NCBI GenBank assembly: GCA_948567375.1
Contig: OX419755.1
Location: forward strand, 49,742,291-49,806,290
Reading direction: 5' to 3'
Length of the DNA stretch: 64,000 nucleotides
DNA from: Lunularia cruciata
Taxonomy: Eukaryota > Streptophyta > Marchantiopsida > Lunulariales > Lunulariaceae
Under the pieces are notes generated by a model. The model did no database searches, was not told the DNA's origin, and saw only the letters and a list, made by a program, of their open reading frames with translations. The translations under genes were made by a program, and so were the position numbers. Shown piece by piece: positions 47,435 to 58,242 of this stretch; position 1 is the stretch's first letter, and each line of letters begins with the position of its first letter.

Positions 47435-47452
47435 GAATTCTCTCCTTTTAAG
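47435..47452 (-). other. Polypurine tract of the family C element
   Basis: The minus strand reads AAAAGGAGAGAATTC immediately before the 3' LTR start TGTAATACC. Confidence 0.7.
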
Positions 47453-47469
47453 ACGCAACGACCTCGTTG

Positions 47470-48523
47470 TGCAATTGTTGCTCAAATACTTGCACTAATA
47501 CCGATGCATGTGTCAAATTGGCAGCGGGCTCCCATGTTGCTTCATAGAGGAGGTAACCTTTCCACTATACAAGATAGTCCACTTGTGGATGGCAAGTACC
47601 ACGCATGCGTTTTTTGAGAATACGCTCCACTTCATATTCCTCTATGCCATCAATGAGTGGCGGACAAGGTCGAATGTCTTGTGTAGAATGACCTTGGCCT
47701 GATCGGGGAGCATATCTACGTAGTAGGGAAACATGGAACACTGGATGGATCTTCATGTGTGGTGGTAGCTCAAGGTGATAGGCCACAACACCGACGTGAT
47801 GAAGAATCGAGAAAGGCCTAATAAAATGAGGTCTGAGCTTACAAGGTCCAACTAATGTGAGGTTGGTTGTTGATAGCCACACTTGATCCCCAACATTGAA
47901 CTCCATGTGCCTACAATGTGCATCAACATATTGCTTTTGTTGATTTTGTGCAATCTGTAATCTGTGCTTGGTGCTCTCCACATCGTGTTGGATTTTAGAA
48001 ACAAATGTGTTGACTGCATGGACCTTGGTAACCACTAGATGGATCTTCATCAAGCTAGAAGGTGTGAAGAGATGCTCACCATACATGAGGACGAACGGAG
48101 TGACCTGGGTGGATGCATTCACTAAATTTTTGTAAGCAAATTCTACCAATGGGAGTCCTACCTCTCTTGCTCTTCTAAGGTGAAGTTGCGTAACATGTCT
48201 TTAATTGTGCAATTAGCCCGCTTTGTTTGGCCATCTGTTTGTAGGTGGTAAGTTGTGGACATGGCCAACTTGGTTTTGAAGAAACCAAAGAGTGTTTGCC
48301 AAAACAAATTGGTGAATAGAGTGCACCTATCGGTGATAAGTACTCTAGACAAGCCATGGTGAGAGAAGATTGCATCTAAGTATAATTGAGCTAGTTGTGG
48401 AGTGGTCACATCCTTGGTGGTAGGGCGTACATGAATCATTTTGTTGAGCCGGTCCTCAAAGACCATGATGGAGTCAAACTTTGAGGTGGTCTTGGGTAAT
48501 TCACACACAAGATCCATACTCAC
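47470..48523 (-). pseudogene. Family C integrase with chromodomain (degraded)
   Basis: The integrase core begins MSMDLVCELPKT (48523) and includes VFEDRLNKMIHV, LITDRCTLFTN and TDGQTKRAN, the usual Asp-containing and glutamine-rich core motifs. VEFAYKNLVNAST (48149) and PFSILHHVGVVAYHLELPPHMKIHPVFHVS follow. The C-terminus has a chromodomain start EYEVERILKKR (about 47640) with WKGY/ATWEP-like text down to about 47480. A frame change occurs at about 48150. Confidence 0.87.
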
Positions 48524-50284
48524 TTGTTCTCAACGTTGGGTAGGCGTGGGGAGAGGTTGAAAGAGCACTGCAGGAGCTTGATTAGAAGCTTTGTTCTATT
48601 GACAAAGTAGGCAGCTACGCACGTAATCCATCACGTCATTGCTCATCTTGGGCCAATAGTGATGGCGCTGGATTGCATCCAAGGTCTTGTCCACTCCGAC
48701 ATGACCTGCAATGGCCAAATCATGATATTATGCTAGAATGGTAGTGCATAATTCAAGGACATTTGGGATCCATAATTTTCCATCACAAAAGGTGAGTCCT
48801 TGGATGCTGGTGACACCTTTGGATGATTGCGCTTCTACAATCTACAGATCAATTTTTGTAGCAGCCAGAATCTCTGGCTAGAATTCAGGGTTAATCTCAA
48901 CCTCAACCACCAAGTTATTTTCCATTGACATACGGGTGAATGCATCTACAAGTTGCTTCTTACCTTCCACGTAGGTGATTGACATGTTGAAGCGTTGTCA
49001 CCACTCTGCACACCAAATCTGGTGATGAGATAGATCCTTCTGCGTATTGAGGTAGACTAGAGATTTGTGGTCTGTCTCTACTACAAATGCATTCTTGCCC
49101 AGATAGTCCTTCCAATGCTTGGTTGCCAGAACAATGGCCAACTCTTTTCATTCTATGGTGTGGTAGTTGCGCTTTGCTGATAACAACTTTTGAGAGAAAT
49201 ATGCAATTGGATGCCATCAATCATGCCACTCTTGTTGTAGGACTACTCCTATTGCTACGCTTGATGCATCTATAGCCAACTTGATTGGTCGTTTTGGGTC
49301 ATACCACTTCAAAATTTGTGCATGTAGCAAGGCGGCTTTCAATTCTTGAAAGGCCAACTCTTGTGCGGTTCCCCATGTCCACTTCTTCCCCTTGCCAAGT
49401 AGTGCCGTTAAAGGTTGTGCAACCTTGGAGAAGTCCTTGACAAATCTACGATAGAATCCCGTCAACCCCAAGAAGCTCTTGAGTTGAGTCTGATCTTCTA
49501 GGGCACGCCATTTTTGAATGACCTTTATTTTATCTATCAATACTTGAATGCCCTCTATACTTACTCTATGCCCCAAGTAATCTAATTCAAACTTGCCAAA
49601 CTCACACTTTGAGATTTTGGCATACAATTGATTACGTATTAAAATCTAGAGGACCTCTTGTAGATGTTGTTTGTGTTCCGTCATCGTGCTATTGTATACT
49701 AAGATATTTTCCAAGAAGATGATAACAGACTTATCCAAGTATGGACAAAATATGTCATTCATTAGACTCATGAAAGTGGCAGGTGCGTTGGTGAGGCCAA
49801 AAGGCATCACAAGATACTCAAAGTGGCCATACTTGGTTCAAAAGGCAGTTTTGTACACATTCTCCTCTACAATTTGGATTTGATTATAACTGCTCTGCAA
49901 GTCTAATTTGGTGAAGTATCTCGCTCCATGGAGTTGATCAAACAGGTCATCCATGCAAGGTAAGGGGTATTTGTTCTTCATTGTTTGCTGATTGAGACCT
50001 CGATAGTCAATGCACGTGCGCATTGTACAATCTTTCTTCTTCACAAACAAGACAAGAGCTCCATATGGTGATATGCTAGGTTGGATGAACCCCTTTTGTA
50101 GCATCTCCTCAATTTGAGTCTTACACTCCTCCAACTCATGAGATGATAGGCAATATGGGGCCTTACAAGGAGGTGTCTTCCCCGGGAGTGTCTCAATTTT
50201 ATGATCTACTCTCCTTTTTGGTGGTAATCCTGAGGGTAGATCATCAAGAAAGATATCTTGAAATTCATCCACCATAGCCGTCAA
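48524..50284 (-). pseudogene. Family C reverse transcriptase and RNase H (degraded)
   Basis: RT begins with [17 protein letters not shown] and [12 protein letters not shown] (50284 down), then [18 protein letters not shown] and [14 protein letters not shown] frame change leads to [13 protein letters not shown] and [11 protein letters not shown] near 49700, where the catalytic FLDD reads FLEN, so polymerase activity is lost. The thumb and connection are at 49627-49217 (LGHRVSIEGIQ, FLGLTGFYRRFVKDFSKVA). RNase H follows at about 49300-48960 (KLAIDASSVAIGVVLQQEW; DHKSLVYL reading). A zinc-binding integrase N-terminus (about 48700-48590) is present with stops. Confidence 0.87.
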
Positions 50285-50556
50285 TTTCTCAAGAACTTGT
50301 CCATCAAGTGGTGCACTCTAGACTTCTCTTATTAGACCTATGAAACATCTATCAATCTTATAGACAATTGCCGTCCCTATGACATATAGAGGCAGAATCT
50401 ACCTAGGTGATTTTTCTTTAACCCCAATGATTGACCATTTGTGGGTTCTCACTACTGTCTCCCTCCAATTTACCATAGGGTTGTAAGCTCCATCCATGGT
50501 ATGCCTAAGATTGCATCATAACAAGCTAATTGTATCACTCTCCACTCAATTGCTTC

Positions 50557-50874
50557 CTAATATTCTCCTACAGAGAGTGTTACCCTTCTAGGTAATGATT
50601 CAATCCTCTTTGTTTGCCCGTTAGGCAACTCTACTTCTTCAATACTATCTCTCTCTAGATCCATTCCCAATTTTATTGCAATAGAGCAAGATAAGAAATT
50701 TTTGGTTGCTCTCGGATCGATTAATACTCTCACTTGATTGCCTTCTTGGACTCCATTCATGACAATCAATTGTAAGGTTACCTTTTGGGATCTTTGCGCA
50801 TTAGTCTTCTTCCTTCCCTTGCTTCTCTTCTTCCTTATTGAGCCAATAAGGCCGCAAGGTACATTTATTGGCAA
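50557..50874 (-). pseudogene. Family C aspartic protease (degraded)
   Basis: The frame reads VNGVQEGNQVRVLIDPRATKNFLS, the position of the protease loop, with DPRA where D-S/T-G-A is expected, so the active site is mutated. VELPNGQTKRI follows at the expected distance. It sits between the gag zinc knuckle and RT. Confidence 0.75.
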
Positions 50875-50939
50875 TCTTCATTTTCCAAAGTGATTTCCAC
50901 CTCCTCATCTTCAATGCACATCTCCATGTTGTTCAAAGA

Positions 50940-51885
50940 TCACCTATACAAAGGCCAAGGGCCTCTAGGGAAACGAGTGCGATAGTTGGTAGATATGTGC
51001 CCAATACGGTCACAATTAAAACAACGGCGTTGTTCTCCTTGAGTTCCTTCTCCTCGTGGGAATCCATCTCTTTGTTCTTCTACCTGTCCACGCTCCCCTT
51101 GAAGTGATCGTGCTCCTCGATCTTGAAATTGAAGGTTGCCCAATTCCATTGGTACTAGTCCACCCATGTGTGGCATTTCTGCATGATAATGTTAAGGTGG
51201 AACTTCTCTTTCACCTCCACCCAATGCTCCTACTATTCTCTACGCACAAGCAATGGCTTCAAATATCGGGCAAGGATTTTGCACCATGACTTCTTGGCAA
51301 AATTGGCTCCTTTAACCCTCATTTGAAATTGTTGAGAGCCTCTATTAGACTCATGTTGGTTATTGCAACTTGTAGATCTAGAAATGCCTCCACATACTCT
51401 TGTATGTTGTTCTTCTATCTCAATCCCCATAGTCGGGTTTGAACCATATGCACAAAATCCACCGATTGGAAATTCTTCAGCAATCCTTCTTGCATTTTTG
51501 TCCACGTGACCTCTCTTCTCTCTGCCAACATGGATTGTTTCCAAACATCATACCATGTGAGGGCTTTATCGGTCAAGTACCCACATGCAAACACGCATGC
51601 AGCATGCTCCATGATCTCTATTGAGAACAATCGGAAATATCGATTTGTTGTTGAGATTCAATTTTTCACTACTCCTATCATACGCTTCTCCTTGTAAGGC
51701 TCAATGTTGCAGGTCTTCTTCATCCGGAGTAGCAATGTGGCTTCATCGTTGATAAGGTTCGTATGCACAAGTGTCTCTCCAAGTACTTCAATCGCAAGTA
51801 TTGGGTTTTGAGACGGCTCTTCTCCTTGCATGGCTTGATCTTTCTTGAGGATTTGCACTTGACTTTGTAATGTCTCCATGGTCAT
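50940..51885 (-). pseudogene. Family C gag (degraded)
   Basis: A coiled-coil start (METLQSQVQILKKDQ, 51885) leads to a capsid region with ACVFACGYLTDKALTWYDVWKQS and WTKMQEGLLKNFQ (51630-51420). A zinc knuckle reads CFNCDRIGHISTNY (about 51020), in which the last Cys is Tyr. The Arg/Gly-rich stretch before the knuckle is normal for nucleocapsid. Frame changes occur at about 51420 and 51240. Confidence 0.82.
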
Positions 51886-52222
51886 CTTAATCTCTCAAAA
51901 TTCATTCAACATCCCTTGCATTCCTTGCACCAACTCTTGCAATTGCGGATCCATGGTTTCAAAAACACTCAATTGCTAATGTCTACTTCAATAAAAAGTC
52001 AATATGATCACTTTGGAAGGCGCATAAACTATCGGAACTACCATTGGGACCTCAAAAGCTAGCACTCGTTGATAATACTCCTTGCCAAAATTCCTAACCA
52101 CAAAATCTCTAAACATCACTTTCGGTCTTACTACATGACAAATTTCTACTTGAGTGTTGAAAGGGAGAGAATTTGGGACATTCACATCCATATTATCATA
52201 ATAGAATGTAGATTGTCAAATC

Positions 52223-52417
52223 TCACTCTTTGTCATATATCACCACAGGTAGAATCACCGGTTTTGGTGAGTTCATCATCCTATCCATGAATTCTGCGCC
52301 AAAGTGATAAACTAGCGATACCCTCATTTCCTCATGCTGGATGTACATAGCCTTGATATGGAATGGATTTGGGAATGGAAAGCTAGGTGCGGTAAATTGT
52401 CCTCCCGGTGCATCCAT
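52223..52417 (-). other. Short leader reading frame of the family C element
   Basis: This 64-codon frame between primer site and gag reads MDAPGGQF...PFHIKAMYIQ...HFGAEFMDRM...PVVIYDKE. It resembles similarly placed short frames at 55563-55351 (family B) and 46289-46071 (2.2-kb insert): a Pro-rich start, then a hydrophobic/FM motif, then P-x-I-L-x-V-x-x-Y-x-E. Function unknown; it may be a conserved leader peptide or a former gag N-terminus. Confidence 0.45.
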
Positions 52418-52544
52418 CCCGTCCGCTCTCTAAAGTCCTTCCTAAGTCTAGCAATTACTTTATGTTCTCCACCTCAAATTACTCAATTTTAGTAGTTTGT
52501 GCTCTTCCAAGAGGAATGATCCACTCTCTTGGACTAAGACACTC

Positions 52545-52556
52545 GCTCTCATACCA
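52545..52556 (-). other. Primer-binding site of the family C element
   Basis: The minus strand reads TGGTATGAGAGC, one mismatch from the initiator-Met tRNA complement TGGTATCAGAGC, one base after the 5' LTR. Confidence 0.85.
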
Positions 52557-52557
52557 T

Positions 52558-53296
52558 CGTAATATTCCGAGGACAAGAGAAGAGAAAACACAGATTACAC
52601 ACTCAACATTTGGTGCTCCAGAGGAGCACCTTCGCTTTATTATATAGACAAAGAGGATCTCCTCCAAAGAAGCTCCACCATAGGATTAGGCACACAGATA
52701 GGTGACATTTCAGCAAGCTCCACCCTTGGATTACTTACTTGGATGGGTGACATGTTGGTCTAGGTCCTATCTGGTTGGTCAAACAAGCTTTGACTTTAAG
52801 GGAATCTTTTAGGGAATCTTCTTGTAGGAGTCTCAGAATCACATGAGTAAGGTATCATTAGAAAGCTCTCAACGAGAAAAACCAATGGGAGGGAAGGCCA
52901 ACCTTTCATCCATTGCGGGGGGGAAATTTTTCACATTGTCGAGGCCTAATTCATCCGTTTAGGCCTCCGAAATTGCCTTCAAAGATTTCAAGCATATTTT
53001 GGTTCGTACCTTATTAGTAGAAGTCCCCTTTTGGTGATACCTCTTTATGATCTGTTAAAGTCCATCATGTGTAACATCCTTCTAGATATTACCAAACCAA
53101 TTCTCACCTTTAAATCATATGTCTAGCTGTTGGTTCTAAGGTTCTCAAGTCTATTTTGGTTTTTGCTCTATTAGTAGAAATGTTCTTTTGGTGATACTTC
53201 TATCTAATCTATTTTTACCATCATGTAAAACATCATTCTAGATGTTACCAAACCAAATTTCACATCTAGATCATATAGCTAGCTCTTGGTATTACA
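52558..53296 (-). repeat. 5' LTR of the family C element
   Basis: It is 739 bp long and collinear with the 3' LTR. The inner edge reads CGTAATAT (plus strand), one transition away from the TGTAATAC found in other copies; the outer edge reads GGTATTACA followed by the target duplication ATTTG. Confidence 0.93.
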
Positions 53297-53707
53297 ATTT
53301 GCCAATAGTTGCTGCAAAGATCAAGCTTGGAAAAGTATCGTGCTCCACTCAATTGATCAAGCAAGTCATCAATCCAAGGCAAGGGATATGCATTCTTCAC
53401 TATTTTCTTATTAAGCCCACAATAATCAATATAGAAACAAAATGCTCCATCCTTCTTTGGAACGAATAGTATCGGTGCTCCACAAGGAAAGGTACTATGT
53501 TGTATGAAGTCCTTCTCCAACAACTCCATAAGTGTTGTTTGCAATTCCTCCAACTCCTTCTGGAGAGAGACGATAGATTGGTCTACTCATTGGAGTACTC
53601 CTTGGCAATAACTCAATCTTGAAGGGCATACCATGATTGGAGGGTAATCCCTTTGGCAGATAATCCAGAAACAGGTCCGCAAACTCCTGAACTATTTGAT
53701 TAAACAT
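53297..53707 (-). pseudogene. Family B RT, N-terminal part, broken by the family C insertion
   Basis: The frame has FADLFLDYLPKGLPSNHGMPFKI (53707 down), then after a frame change [24 protein letters not shown], the fingers region, [13 protein letters not shown] and [13 protein letters not shown], ending at the ATTTG junction. It continues at 46702 on the other side of the family C element. Confidence 0.88.
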
Positions 53708-54309
53708 TGCTTGATGAGGCTCTTGACTCTCCTTAGATTGTCCTTGTGCAATCGGGTTGATTTACATTGCAAAACATACTTATCTTCCTCCAAAGCTTGC
53801 TCTATGGCTGCTTCATTAACAAACTTCCTATCTAGTGACTCATTTCTCTTCAAAGCTTGCTCTATGGTTGCCTTCTTGGCAAACTTCCCATCTTGGAGCT
53901 CCTCTCTCTTCAAGACATGCTCTATGGCTAACTTCTCAACAAACTCCTCATCTTGGGACTGACTATTCTTAGATGTCTTACTCAAAGGTGCCAGACAACC
54001 TAATCGGAAATTCCTACCTTGGTGTTGTACTTGAATTTGTTGTTGGGTCCAATCAAATTGAACCTTATGACGTTCAAGCCAAGGTAGTACTAGAATGAAA
54101 TCATAGTATAGAGGTGCCACTACAAACCTCATACACTCCAAATACTCCTTCCCAATCTTAAAAGTAATAAGATGTGAGGTACGGAATGCAAAACCCTTTC
54201 TACCATCTACCATCATCAATCTACTTCCAATCACTTGCTTGATAGGAATACTCAATTCCTTTGCTCCTTGCATAGACATGCAATTCTTTGAACTTCCAAA
54301 ATCAACCAA
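53692..54309 (-). pseudogene. Family B aspartic protease and linker
   Basis: Open from 54309 to 53692. It starts VDFGSSKNCMS, the protease active-site loop with DFGS where D-S-G-S is usual (Ser to Phe, a possible C-to-T change). FVVAPLYYDFILVLPWLERH is the C-terminal protease motif. The linker contains three diverged EHVLKREE/EQALKRNE-type units, a short coiled-coil repeat. Confidence 0.82.
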
Positions 54310-54489
54310 AATCCTACAACCCCGATTAGATATTGTACCTTACAAGTGAATGAAACTTGCATAGGTCGAGCTTTCAATCCCATTGGAACTAATCAAGCAT
54401 CCAATAGGTGGCTCAAAATCTCCTACTTGGATTCCTCCTTTCCCTTATCATTTTGTTCTACAAACTCCATCTGGGCAACTTGTTGAGGT

Positions 54490-55360
54490 CACCCATTCCT
54501 AAGTGGACAAGAGATGCACAACTTGGCAACAATAAAAATAACCTCCATTTTGTCGTAATCTTTCTTTATTTGTTGTACCAAGTGGTCTCTGTTGGATAGC
54601 ATCAATCTCCATCGGTGTTGGTTGTTCCACCCATGCATAGTGTATTGGTAAGCTTTGTGTAGGTCGAGATCAAGACCTAGTTGTCACACCCAAGGAATCA
54701 AAGCGCTTAGCTAATTGCATGGCTTCTTCTACATTTTGTGGTTCCCACATGGTCACCTTTAATTTGGTTCATGACTTCAATCCCCGCACAAATTGATCTA
54801 GAACTTCACCTTTTTGTATATCTGGAATTTTCATGATGATGTTTTAAAATTATGTGATGTAGCTCCTTATTAAGCCAATTTGTTTCAACTCTGCCAATAC
54901 ATCTTGTGTGGCTTGGGTGACATTTATAGTTTGAAATTGACCAAGTATTGCATCCTTGAATTTTGCCCATGTCAAAATTGGCACAACAATCTATTGTCGA
55001 GCTTGCTCCACTCAAAATTGCCACCAAATTTTTGTCACACCATCCAATTGGCTAGAAGCCAAGAGAATCTATTTTTGTTCATCTTGAAGATTGGTGGCTT
55101 CAAAATAACGTTCATAGTCAAACACAAAATCTCCACTATGCACGGAAGATTCTTGTCTTCAAACACCTTGGGTTTTGGAAATCAAATGCAAACTTTCCAT
55201 CTTGAGTGGCACTCTCTCTATATGTTCTCATCGTTGCTGGTCTTGTCCATCCAACAATTGAGTAAGGTGCTCAATTTTTTGCTGCATCGCAAGGATAACA
55301 GCCGGTATTGCCGCCATAGCTACTACTCTATCTCACAACTCCCAATTTATCTAATTGATT
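54490..55360 (-). pseudogene. Family B gag (degraded)
   Basis: Minus-strand text contains WAKFKDAILGQFQ, QDVLAELKQIG, GEVLDQFVRGLKS and MQLAKRFDSLG (about 54960-54700), the usual chromovirus capsid order. A damaged zinc knuckle (FYCCQVVHLLST then stop, about 54535-54490) follows. Several stops interrupt it. The segment follows the family B primer site and short leader frame and precedes protease. Confidence 0.75.
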
Positions 55361-55572
55361 AACACATAGATGCAGCACGTCCATCGTTCTCCATAAGTTA
55401 CAACCAGAAGTATCCAGGGTTCCTCAAACAAGGTGATCAAATGCATAAAATTCTGCCCAAAGCGCGAGATGATGAATTGTGTGAAACGATGCTTGGGTAT
55501 ATCTGGACATAAAAATCCCAATGTTTGGTGGAAGTGGATTTGTGGTCCATAAATTCCATCCATCCCATTCTT

Positions 55573-55584
55573 GCTCTAATACCA
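55573..55584 (-). other. Primer-binding site of the family B element
   Basis: The minus strand reads TGGTATTAGAGC, one mismatch from the initiator-Met tRNA complement, one base after the 5' LTR end ..TTTTACA. Confidence 0.88.
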
Positions 55585-55585
55585 A

Positions 55586-55999
55586 TGTAAAAGACCAAGA
55601 CCAAGGTGAGAAATAGGATAAAGGAAGCTCACATAGGGACATTGGAATGAGGGAAAACTCCAAATGCCTAGCATGAGCTTTGGCTTTGGTATTTATAAGT
55701 AGCATACAAGGCCCTTGAGAAGCGTCCTCAAGCCTCTTTCTTAGAGTGCAAGCCAAGTTAACCATGAAGCTTCTCAAGAAGCCTCCTTCTAGAATTCACC
55801 TACTTGGTGTGCAAGCTAAGCTAGTTAGAAACTTTTAGAAGTTTCCTTCTAGAAGCTACTTACTTGAGGTGCAAGCCAAGCTAGCTGGGAAGCTTCTCAA
55901 GAATCTTCCTAGATACTTCCAGAATATTCTAGGCTAATTTGTCTTATTTTCTACTTCATTAGCCCTACTAACTTCATCACTAAACTCCATATTGTTATA
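55586..55999 (-). repeat. 5' LTR of the family B element
   Basis: It is about 414 bp with plus-strand edges TGTAAAAGACC and CATATTGTTATA. The sense-strand TATA box is the complement of 55690-55697, and GAA/TTC-rich upstream sequence spans about 55760-55929. Confidence 0.92.
55760..55929 (-). promoter_or_regulatory. Heat-shock-element-like array in family B LTR (5' copy)
   Basis: A perfect three-unit element TTCcaGAAtaTTC is at 55917-55929, the same alignment column as 42232-42244 in the other LTR. Further GAA..TTC pairs occur at about 55767-55780, 55828-55852 and 55887-55905. The site is upstream of the TATA-like box on the sense strand. Confidence 0.6.
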
Positions 56000-56004
56000 G
56001 AGTC

Positions 56005-56176
56005 ACCATCCTAAATCTATCCTTGTTGGTCTTAACTTTTCCTTTACTTGCTGAAAGCATCTCCAAGGAAGGCACTGAAGTCATAAACAAAGGCATTGAT
56101 GAAGACACCATGCTCAACATCTCCATGAATCCACCAAATCCACCAATTGGAAGGAGATCAAAAATTTCCAATTATG
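56005..56176 (-). pseudogene. Myb/SANT-like protein, N-terminal part (split gene)
   Basis: The minus strand is open from about 56176 to the insertion edge and ends KGKVKTNKDRFRMVT. Removing the family B element with one target copy joins it in frame to HHFAYIFDYLDNPKHF at 41902. A second genomic copy (58.25 kb) has the equivalent junction text GKITKGKDDQFRMAYQHY, which supports the join. The true start codon is not certain; candidates are the Met residues at about 56144 and nearby. Confidence 0.6.
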
Positions 56177-57510
56177 TGAGGTATAGAGGAGAAAAAAGGA
56201 GGAGAAGGAATGTTTGTGAGAAGCAAAGGAGAGGAATCTATAATTTAAGAACCCCTTTTTGAATATCAATTGTATAGAAAAGTGGATACTATGTGCGAAA
56301 ACAAATCTTGAACATAAAGAACTTTGAATGGAACCAGAAGAAACAAACTCAATTGCGGGTATGGAGGGGAGGGAAAATCTAAGAGCAAGATTATTCTTCA
56401 TATTACCTCATAGCAATCTTCAAATGGTGTGTCAAAATTAACAAACCTCAAGTGCCACATCTCACATTCTACTTAGCTTTCATTATTATTAATTTTTTTT
56501 CTAATGACATAGGTATCCTATAAGATTTGAATAGTCCCATAAAAGAATATCTCCTCCCATAACAATTCTTTATGGGACCGTTAGGCGGTTTCAAATTCCA
56601 AAATTTTGAAATTATGCAAGTAGAGCTTTGAACTCCATAAATTATTATACAAGTGGTCATAAAAGTTAGTGGTCCCAGTAATAAATGGTCTCACATAGAT
56701 TTGTATTGTACCAAAAAGTAGGTTGCAAAGGCAAGGGTTTCAATTTTACATTTTTTGCTAGTTTATTGTGAAGATGGTGGACTGAATTATCTAACTATAT
56801 GGGACTTAGTTACCAATGCACTTTGGAGTTAATTCTAACACCCATGTTACACTAACCACCCATATTAAGCTAGATGTAAGTGAGAGAAGGATTATAATAG
56901 AAAACCACGTGTTGAATCCGATTTGAAAATCATCTCTCCATCCTTCTACCAATTTGACTGGATAGTCTTGTCTCCTCATGCTCACATCTTACCATGCACC
57001 TCTAATGGTTTAGAAGGGATTGACATGTTAGGCAAGGTAGAATAATTCCTAATGGTACACAATTTGAACATTTTGTTATTCTTCTTCAAAAGTGTTAAAA
57101 TAAGTGAGTAAACATCCCACCTATTGCCTTGCCCCAACAATCAACAATCTTGACATACAACACAATACAATAATAGAGGTTGCATGCAAAGGTGTTAGAA
57201 TTGGTGAGTAAACATGTTGCTTTTAGCCCAACCAACCTAAGATAATATAGTAATAGAGGTCACACAAGCAAATTGAAATGAAAATCTAGATTATCTTTTT
57301 ATACTTTGGAAACATAGATGAATCTCTTATTCCCTCTGCTTTGCAATCTAAATTTTCTCCCATCTCTCCTCTCCTTGTTTGATTCCAAGAATTACTTGAA
57401 AAGATGGTTGCATTTGTCCCACTTCCGTGTTCAAACACAACAAGCAAAGGATCAAAGAGTGTTTATGTGCACATGGCAAAGGTGGGTCTGTTGTTATATA
57501 TTCCACACAT
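56177..57510. other. No gene recognised
   Basis: AT-rich DNA. A partial duplication (about 57087-57180 and 57187-57270) shares gtgttagaat.ggtgagtaaacat and aataatagaggt words. The last bases, acacattg at 57505-57512, are repeated at 58240-58247 around the next solo LTR. Confidence 0.45.
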
Positions 57511-58242
57511 TGTAATACTCCAAGGACAAGAGAAGAGAGAAAACACAGATTTCACACTCAAGCTTCCGATGCCCCAAAGGAGCACCTTCTCTTTATTATA
57601 TAGACAAAGAGGATCTCCTTTGAGGAAGCTCTACCATAGGATTAGTCACATAGATAGTTGATATGTCAACAAGCTCCACCCTTGGATTACTTACTTGGAT
57701 GGGTGACATGTTGGTCCTGATCCTATCTGGTTGGTCAAACAAGCTTTGACCGGGAGAATCTTTTAGGGAATCTTCATATAGGAATCTTAGAATCACATGG
57801 GTGAGGTAGCATTGGAAAGCTCTCAATGTGATAAGCCAAGGGGAGGGAGGGCCAACCTTGCTTGTGATGGGGGGTATCTACACGTTTTCAAGGCCTAATT
57901 CATCCGTTTGGGCCTCCAAAATTGCCTTCAAAGATTTCAAGCATATTTTGGTTACTACTCTATTGCTAGAAGTCTCCTTTTGGTGATATCTCTTTCTAAT
58001 CTACTTATTCCATAATGTGTAACATCCTTCTAGATGTTATCAAACCAATTCTACCTTTAAATCATATGTCTAGCTATTGGTTCTAAGGTTTTCATGTCTA
58101 TTTTGGTTTTTGCCCTATTAGTAAAAGTACTCTTTGGTGATACTTCTATCTGATTTCTTTTTTCTATCATATATAACCTCACTCCAGATGTTACCAAACC
58201 TAATTTCACATCAAGATCATATGGCTAGCTCTTGGTATTACA
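57511..58242 (-). mobile_element. Family C solo LTR
   Basis: It starts TGTAATACTCC and ends GGTATTACA on the plus strand, collinear with the LTRs of 46703-53296. The 8-bp string acacattg spans both junctions (57505-57512, 58240-58247), so a target duplication is present, although its exact 5 bp overlap the LTR ends. It sits in the second Myb/SANT-like copy. Confidence 0.92.

Larger units (their letters stand above)
46703..53296 (-). mobile_element. Family C Ty3/gypsy chromovirus, complete with LTRs and target duplication
   Basis: LTRs lie at 52558-53296 (5') and 46703-47434 (3'), with termini TGTAATAC / GTATTACA. The element is flanked by perfect ATTTG duplications at 46698-46702 and 53297-53301. 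Internal order on the minus strand is primer site, leader, gag, protease, RT, RNase H, integrase, chromodomain, purine tract. It interrupts the RT of the family B element. In the first 170 bp the two LTRs differ at roughly 8 percent of positions, so the insertion is old; all genes carry lesions. Solo LTRs of the same family lie at 9137-9876 and 57511-58242. Confidence 0.95.
41903..55999 (-). mobile_element. Family B Ty3/gypsy chromovirus, full-length but split by two later insertions
   Basis: LTRs lie at 55586-55999 (5') and 41903-42314 (3'). A primer site follows the 5' LTR and a purine tract precedes the 3' LTR. Between them, on the minus strand, are gag, protease, RT, RNase H, integrase and a chromodomain-like tail. 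The RT is interrupted twice: by a complete family C element (46703-53296) and by a 2.2-kb insert (44317-46545). Without these the element is about 5.3 kb, normal for a chromovirus. The flanks are gagca (41898-41902) and gagtc (56000-56004), a degraded target duplication. LTR divergence and stops show it is old and inactive. Confidence 0.9.
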
